Origin: Manihot esculenta
Taxonomy: Eukaryota; Streptophyta; Magnoliopsida; Malpighiales; Euphorbiaceae
DNA: 64,000 nucleotides
Assembly: GCF_001659605.2 (NCBI RefSeq)
Contig: NC_035173.2
Span: 7,995,769 to 8,059,768 of the forward strand
Reading direction: 5' to 3'
The position numbers were made by a program, and so were the translations under genes. The notes beneath the pieces were generated by a model, which saw nothing but the letters and a program-made list of their open reading frames with translations, was not told the origin of the DNA and ran no database searches. Positions 59,433 through 64,000 of the stretch are shown here, one piece after another. How positions within the stretch are numbered: the stretch's first letter is position 1; the number at the start of each line of letters is the position of its first letter.

Positions 59433-59846
59433 ATGAGTGTGGAAGTTTTGGACGGTGTCACCATTGTGAACTTCGTGGAGGACGAAAAAGCATTCACTGA
59501 ATCAGTACGTGACCGTTTTGATCACCTTGATACAGACCAAGATGGTCTCCTTTCCTATGCAGAAATGTTAAAGGAGCTGCAGAGTCTGAGGGTATTCGAG
59601 ACTCACTTTGGAATAGATGTGAAGACAGACCCAGAAGAACTGGCTCGAGTTTACAGTTCTCTGTTCGAGCAGTTTGATCATGACTTGAGTGGGAGAGTAG
59701 ATTTGGAGGAATTCAAGGAAGAGACGAAGCAAATGATGCTGGCCATGGCTAATGGGTTGGGTTTCTTGCCTGTTCAGATGGTGTTGGAAAAAGATAGTCT
59801 CTTGAAGAAAGCTGTGGAGAGAGAATCTGCTTCTGCTGCTGCTTAA
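59433..59846 (+). CDS. Two-EF-hand calcium-binding protein, copy 1
   Basis: 137-residue intronless protein starting MSVEVLDGVT. EF-hand 1 loop is residues 33-44 (DTDQDGLLSYAE) and EF-hand 2 loop 82-93 (DHDLSGRVDLEE). Both have Asp/Ser ligands at positions 1, 3 and 5 and Glu at 12, so both should bind calcium. A helical linker (FETHFGIDVKTDPEEL) and a conserved MMLAMANGLGFLPVQM tail complete it. No signal peptide or acylation site is seen, so it is probably a cytosolic or nuclear sensor. The family is known in plants only as uncharacterised EF-hand proteins. It differs from copy 2 at about seven residues and lacks two alanine-stretch residues near the end. Confidence 0.93.
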   Translation: MSVEVLDGVTIVNFVEDEKAFTESVRDRFDHLDTDQDGLLSYAEMLKELQSLRVFETHFGIDVKTDPEELARVYSSLFEQFDHDLSGRVDLEEFKEETKQMMLAMANGLGFLPVQMVLEKDSLLKKAVERESASAAA

Positions 59847-59967
59847 AAATTTTGCCATGCTTTGCTTTCTATTAACGCTGCAACTGATCCATTTTCTATT
59901 TTCTTCCTTGTTGTCTTTAATTTTCCCATTGCATGCATGGTAATCTTTAGAGCTTTTACCAGTGAAA

Positions 59968-59973
59968 AATAAA
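59968..59973 (+). terminator. Polyadenylation signal, EF-hand gene 1
   Basis: AATAAA about 120 bp after the stop, inside a 3' UTR conserved with copy 2. Confidence 0.6.
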
Positions 59974-60419
59974 TGTTTTGTTATGTAATTGAGATCAAAG
60001 ATAATTCAAATTCAATGGAAAATATTTTCTCCAGTTTACTAGTGTTTGAGATACTAAAAAACTAATTAATAAAATCTATTGGGGAGAGAAGTTAAGTTGG
60101 TAGAGGTTGTTAAACTAGTCGTAGGAAATAGAGAGCTAATTAGCATGGGTTTATATCTTAGCTATGTAGTAATCTCCTTTTTCCTCTAGCAGTTTATAAA
60201 CTCCTCGATCTTCATTAATAAAGCAGGATTGAATTTTACTGAATAAGTATGAATCCGATTGGTACAAAGAACTATGGCCATATGGTTCAAGCTCAAAGCA
60301 TGATGGTTCAAGCTCAAAGCCATATGGCCAAAGAATGGATAATAGAAAGAAGAATGATACGCAATCGTACTTTCTGCAATAATTGAGGCTATATAAAAGG
60401 TTCATACTTTAAGATAATT

Positions 60420-60890
60420 GAATATCCAGATTGGTACAAAGAATTAAAATAGAAAAAAGAGAGACAATAAGCTAATGCTGCTAATCAGATGCTTATAAAG
60501 ACTCCTTTGGATATTTCCAATACCAGCATATCTCAGGGTAAGAATGAAGATGAGAGCGTTAACTTTTCTGCTATATATGTTTCAGCTGGAAATAATGAAG
60601 CTGATGAGGGGCAAAGCTCCTGTTATACCCTATAATTGAGACTGAGTTTACAAATGCTACAGACTTTGTTGTTAAGACTTTTTGATTTTTGTTTTTAGCA
60701 CGAAAGACTGGGGCAAAGGGGTTTGGATCATAGATATAAGGGTTACATATCATATGTGCGCCATACCTTATTTGATTGATAAACCTGTTTTGCTTGCTAA
60801 ACCTAAAATAGGAAAAATTGATGGGTTAATAATAACCAGATTTATTTGGATTCGTGTATTAATCTGGCAGAGATTTCTATTATGATTGGA
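60420..60890 (+). pseudogene. Copia gag-protease relic
   Basis: The plus frame around 60427 reads PDWYKEL, and a TPLDIS phrase follows near 60500, both typical of the tail of some copia gag regions. At 60720-60770 WIIDIRVTYHMC resembles the copia protease site WIIDSGATDHMC with key residues lost. It lies between the two EF-hand duplication units. No LTRs were found. Confidence 0.5.
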
Positions 60891-61591
60891 AACAATTCAA
60901 AATTGATGGGTTAGCAAGTGAACTTCTTTTGACTGAGCCCACTGGAAGTTCCGCAAAGGGAACCAGTGCTTTCGACATTGGATTAAGACCAAATCATTGA
61001 ACCACAGATTAATATTATTAGAAAAATAAATTTAAAATTATTTTAATCAATTTGTGATGGAGTTGAATCAATTTGAACCTTTTAATTAGTGAACTAATCA
61101 ATAGATTAATTGATTCAATAATTTTTAGAAACAGCTTAATTCTTTCTATTCCTCTTTAGATTATGATAATAATTCTATGGTTAAAAGCCAATTAGTTTAA
61201 TTACCCTTTATTCAAAATAAAAAAAAATTATAAGAATTTAATTAATTTTATTGTTTAAAATATAAGAATTTTTTATTTAACTTATAGATTTTCTATTTTA
61301 TAAGAATAGACCTAAGTTTGAGTCTCATTCTCCTAAAGTCCTAGTAAAAAAAAAAAAATTTATATTATAAGATTAAAAAATCCGCCTTAATCTAGCTATA
61401 TTGTAAAGGTTTACAGCGGGCGGAGATCTAGGAAGCATTAAGATTTCGAAAAATTTTAAAGATGTAGCAAGTCAGCTGGCAATAGTCCATGGGTTTTGGA
61501 AACCAGGTACCCATGTTCTTCCATGCATACTTATTCACCACCTTCATTTCTCTAAGCTTCATTGCAGCTTCTCTCCCTCTGTCTCTCTCTA

Positions 61592-61599
61592 TATATAAA
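61592..61599 (+). promoter_or_regulatory. TATA box of EF-hand gene 2
   Basis: TATATAAA, 119 bp before the start codon, after CTGTCTCTCTC. Confidence 0.7.
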
Positions 61600-61717
61600 C
61601 AGGAACCCAGCTTCTGATTCATCATCAATATCAAATTCAAATTTCTTCTCTTCAAAAGCTTTTGATTCTTAGCTTAAATCCCCTGGTTCTACCCATTTAA
61701 AGAAAGAGAGAAGGAAG

Positions 61718-62137
61718 ATGAGTGTGGAAGTTTTGGACGGTGCCACCATTGTGAACTTCGTGGAGGACGAAGAAGCGTTCACTGTATCAGTACGTGACCG
61801 TTTTGATAACCTTGATACAGACCAAGATGGTCTTCTTTCCTATGCAGAAATGTTGAAGGAGCTGCAGAGTCTGAGGGTTTTCGAGACTCACTTTGGAATA
61901 GATGTGAAGACAGACCCAGAAGAGCTGGCCCGAATTTACAGTTCTCTGTTCGACCAGTTTGATCATGACTTGAGTGGGAGAGTAGATTTGGAGGAGTTCA
62001 AGGAAGAGACGAAGCAGATGATGCTGGCCATGGCTAATGGGTTGGGTTTCTTGCCTGTTCAGATGGTGTTGGAAGAAGATAGTCTCTTGAAGAAGGCTGT
62101 GGAGAGGGAGTCTGCTTCTGCTTTTGCTGCTGCTTAA
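61718..62137 (+). CDS. Two-EF-hand calcium-binding protein, copy 2
   Basis: 139-residue intronless paralogue of the protein at 59433-59846, in the same orientation 2.3 kb downstream. Both calcium loops (residues 33-44 and 82-93) are identical to copy 1. Substitutions include V9A, K19E, E23V, H31N, V73I and E79D, and the C-terminus has an extra Phe-Ala. The 5' leader (TTCTTAGCTTAAATCCCCTGG...) and 3' UTR are nearly the same as in copy 1, so the duplication included regulatory sequence. Both copies look functional. Expression differences, if any, would come from the different upstream insertions. Confidence 0.93.
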   Translation: MSVEVLDGATIVNFVEDEEAFTVSVRDRFDNLDTDQDGLLSYAEMLKELQSLRVFETHFGIDVKTDPEELARIYSSLFDQFDHDLSGRVDLEEFKEETKQMMLAMANGLGFLPVQMVLEEDSLLKKAVERESASAFAAA

Positions 62138-62257
62138 AAATTTTGCCATGCTCTACTTTCTATTAACGCTGCAACTGATCCATTTTCTATTTTCTTCCTT
62201 GTTGTCATTAATTTTTCCATTGCATGCATGTAATCTTTAGAGCTTTTACCAGTGAAA

Positions 62258-62263
62258 AATAAA
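62258..62263 (+). terminator. Polyadenylation signal, EF-hand gene 2
   Basis: AATAAA in the same conserved position as in copy 1. Confidence 0.6.
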
Positions 62264-62589
62264 TGTTTTGTTATGTAATTTAGATCAAAGATGATTCAAA
62301 TTCACTATACTCAAATTTATTTGATGCAAAATATTTTTTTCACTTTACTAGTGTTGAGATATTAAAAAAAAATTAATTAGAGAAAAAAAAATTTCATTAT
62401 AATAAATTAAGCTTTTTAAAGAAAATTGAATAATTATTTTCGGGATTTTGACTATACGGAGTATTTACACTTAAGGTGGAGGCCACTGCAAAATTTACAT
62501 CCAGAAAGGCAAAATATTTACTGATACAATGTTTACAATTAAGAATTAAAATATATATTTAATAAGTTTAAATTTAATATAATTATTGA

Positions 62590-64000
62590 TGACCTAAGAT
62601 CTAGAAAATAGGGTTTTACAATGGTTCCGTGAAACTAGAAAAAGCGTAGACTTAGAGGAGAGTATTTCTCCTTTTATATATTTTCTTTTGTCTGCTAGTG
62701 ATGTGTAACAGAATGTATGTCATTGGGCCACCTGTCCCTGTCACGTTGATATGGACGTACGAGGAAATCAGATCGCTGCCCCATGCGTAACAGCCCCATG
62801 CGTAACGGCCCCTGATTCTCCCGGACGCGCGTACGGGTGGTCCCAAGTGAAGGATGAGTAGGTCTTCTTCCTGATTCGGGGCCGGACCGGACGATATGAT
62901 ATGGGCCGAACCCAGAGAGGATTTTATTCATCGGGCTAGGCCGGCCTGATTGAGGAGATTGATGGGAGTCCAATCTCCAGACTGGGTGGACCGGACTTGA
63001 TGCATGTGATGAGACTTGAGGGCCTCTAGATGATGGGCTAGTGTCGTGGGCCTGGCCCCAGACCGGGGTGAGAAAATCCAGCGGTCATCAATTGCCCCTT
63101 TACCCTCTCGTCAGTTATTGTCCGGCTGATGAGGGGGTAAATACCGAGAGTAATAATGACCATGCAGTCTAAAGGACAAGTCTACTCAGAACATCTCTTC
63201 GTCTCATCACTGTTTCAAATTTCAAATTCTCTCTGTCTTCTCGAAATCTTTGCTCTCTTCTATCTTCTGCACGATTTGCCTACATCGTCCTTCTGTCCCA
63301 GCCACTTTCAAGGTACGCTCTCCTCTTTGTCCTTCCATGGATAGCCCAAAACTTCCCGACGTTCTTAGAGTAGAGTCTAATGTCACTCCGTCTGTCCTAA
63401 AAAATTTCTTCTCTAGGGAGTATTTAGATACCCCTCTCTTTCGTATTCGGGCCCCCTACCCGAACGAGAGGATCGTTCTTCCTGATCCTCCTCCCTCCGA
63501 CCTAATCGATCCCCAAAAGGATCTTAGCCTGATCTTTTTCGCTAAACAGAGGGAGTTTGGCTTAACCTTCCCCTTTTCTCCTTTCTTTACCGAGATCTTC
63601 CGGTACTTCAGGATAACTCCTCGGATGCTAGTTCCCAATTCCATTCTGTTCATGTCCTCCTTTGAATCTGTATGTCTGAGCTGGGGTTCACACCTACGGT
63701 GCATTTGTTTGTTTCTTTCTTCCGATTAGTCAGAGCAATCCAGGGTTTTTATTATTTTTCCCCTAGGGGGACTTTCAATCTTTTCAGGTCATAAAGACTC
63801 AATAAAGGGCTGGATGGAGGGCTTTGCAGTAGTGGAGCTCAAGAAGGAGTCCGGACTCATCTGGGACCTAGAACTCTCCTGGGAGGATGTTTCACTGAAC
63901 TGCAATGACCTGCCCCAGCTGAGCCTTACTGAGCAGGTCGGATATATTCGACTGACTTCTGTAGAAAAGAAGTATGATGTCGAGAAGTGTATGTTTGTGT
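62590..64000 (+). mobile_element. 5' part of a gypsy-type element, running off the window
   Basis: Starts TGACCTAAGATCTAGAAAATAGGG, similar to the inverted terminus at 3107. It is GC-rich from 62740, with many GGCCGGACC-type words. The conserved block GTCATCAATTGCCCCTTTACC at 63086-63106 is followed by a CT-rich leader, a possible splice donor (AAGGTACG, 63310) and an ORF1 from 63337. No primer-binding site was recognised, so the LTR end is not fixed. Confidence 0.55.
63337..64000 (+). pseudogene. Putative gypsy-type ORF1 (Transposase_28-like), frameshifted
   Basis: Starts MDSPKLPDVLRVE. The segment FAKQREFGLTFPFSPFFTEI followed by FRYFRITPRMLVPNS has the pattern of the plant domain called putative gypsy-type transposon (Pfam Transposase_28), where G-L-x-F-P-L/F-x-P-F and L-x-PN-S/A-W/I are conserved. 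After SWG (about 63683) the expected continuation FTPTVHLFVSFFRLVRA...YYFSPRG is in another frame. After about 63800 a third frame carries KGWMEGF and a long charged stretch to the window end. At least two frameshifts therefore break it, unless short introns are involved. The function of this protein class is not established. Confidence 0.6.

Larger units (their letters stand above)
58715..60055 (+). repeat. Tandem duplication unit 1
   Basis: Aligns with 60890-62360 from the phrase TTAGCCCACCGGAAGTTCTAC (58750) through the promoter, coding region and 3' UTR to about 60055. The two units are interrupted by different insertions in their upstream halves. Confidence 0.8.
60890..62360 (+). repeat. 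Tandem duplication unit 2
   Basis: Second copy of the unit at 58715-60055. It contains about 360 bp of its own upstream (about 61085-61445), which includes a B-box-like AAGTTTGAGTCTC before a poly-A run, possibly a SINE, absent from unit 1. Confidence 0.8.

Overview
This is a transposon-rich piece of an AT-rich plant nuclear genome. Spliced genes with GT-AG introns, a fasciclin-like arabinogalactan gene, and Ty1/copia, Ty3/gypsy and L1-type LINE retroelements all point to a dicot. The repeat style suggests Euphorbiaceae (cassava or a relative), but that is inference only. There are four supported protein-coding genes. No rRNA, tRNA or CRISPR was seen.

Layout. 1-3107: terminal and internal region of a large retroelement on the minus strand, with a 71-bp tandem array. 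3108-4706: AT-rich DNA with a foldback repeat and a LINE RNase H relic. 4707-12044: complete Ty3/gypsy element with two 2,313-bp LTRs, a 5-bp target duplication and a gag gene but no pol. 12050-13600: intergenic. 13610-15560: fasciclin-like arabinogalactan gene (plus), with an intron in its 5' UTR. 15560-22310: older LTR-like DNA holding a complete 5.1-kb Ty1/copia element (16989-22130, minus). 24403-28378: seven-exon Rab-GAP (TBC domain) gene on the minus strand. 29240-32350: AT-rich DNA. 32350-43085: decayed LINE split by a second pol-deleted Ty3/gypsy element (36968-42465, minus). 47390-47900: possible short transcript with a 24-codon ORF. 48150-49560: second LINE relic (minus). 52692-53681: hAT-like non-autonomous element. 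53810-54783: long foldback element. 54784-58710: AT-rich DNA. 58715-62360: tandem duplication carrying two EF-hand genes. 62590-64000: start of an element whose end resembles that at 3107, followed by a frameshifted gypsy-type ORF1.

The host genes are ordinary: a GPI-anchored cell-wall glycoprotein, a vesicle-traffic GTPase activator and a pair of small calcium sensors. They share no evident pathway. The most interesting material is the gag-bearing, pol-less Ty3/gypsy elements. Their LTRs are studded with a near-palindromic TTCGGCNGCCGAA motif, and one has nearly identical LTRs and an open gag frame, which suggests recent mobilisation by a partner element.
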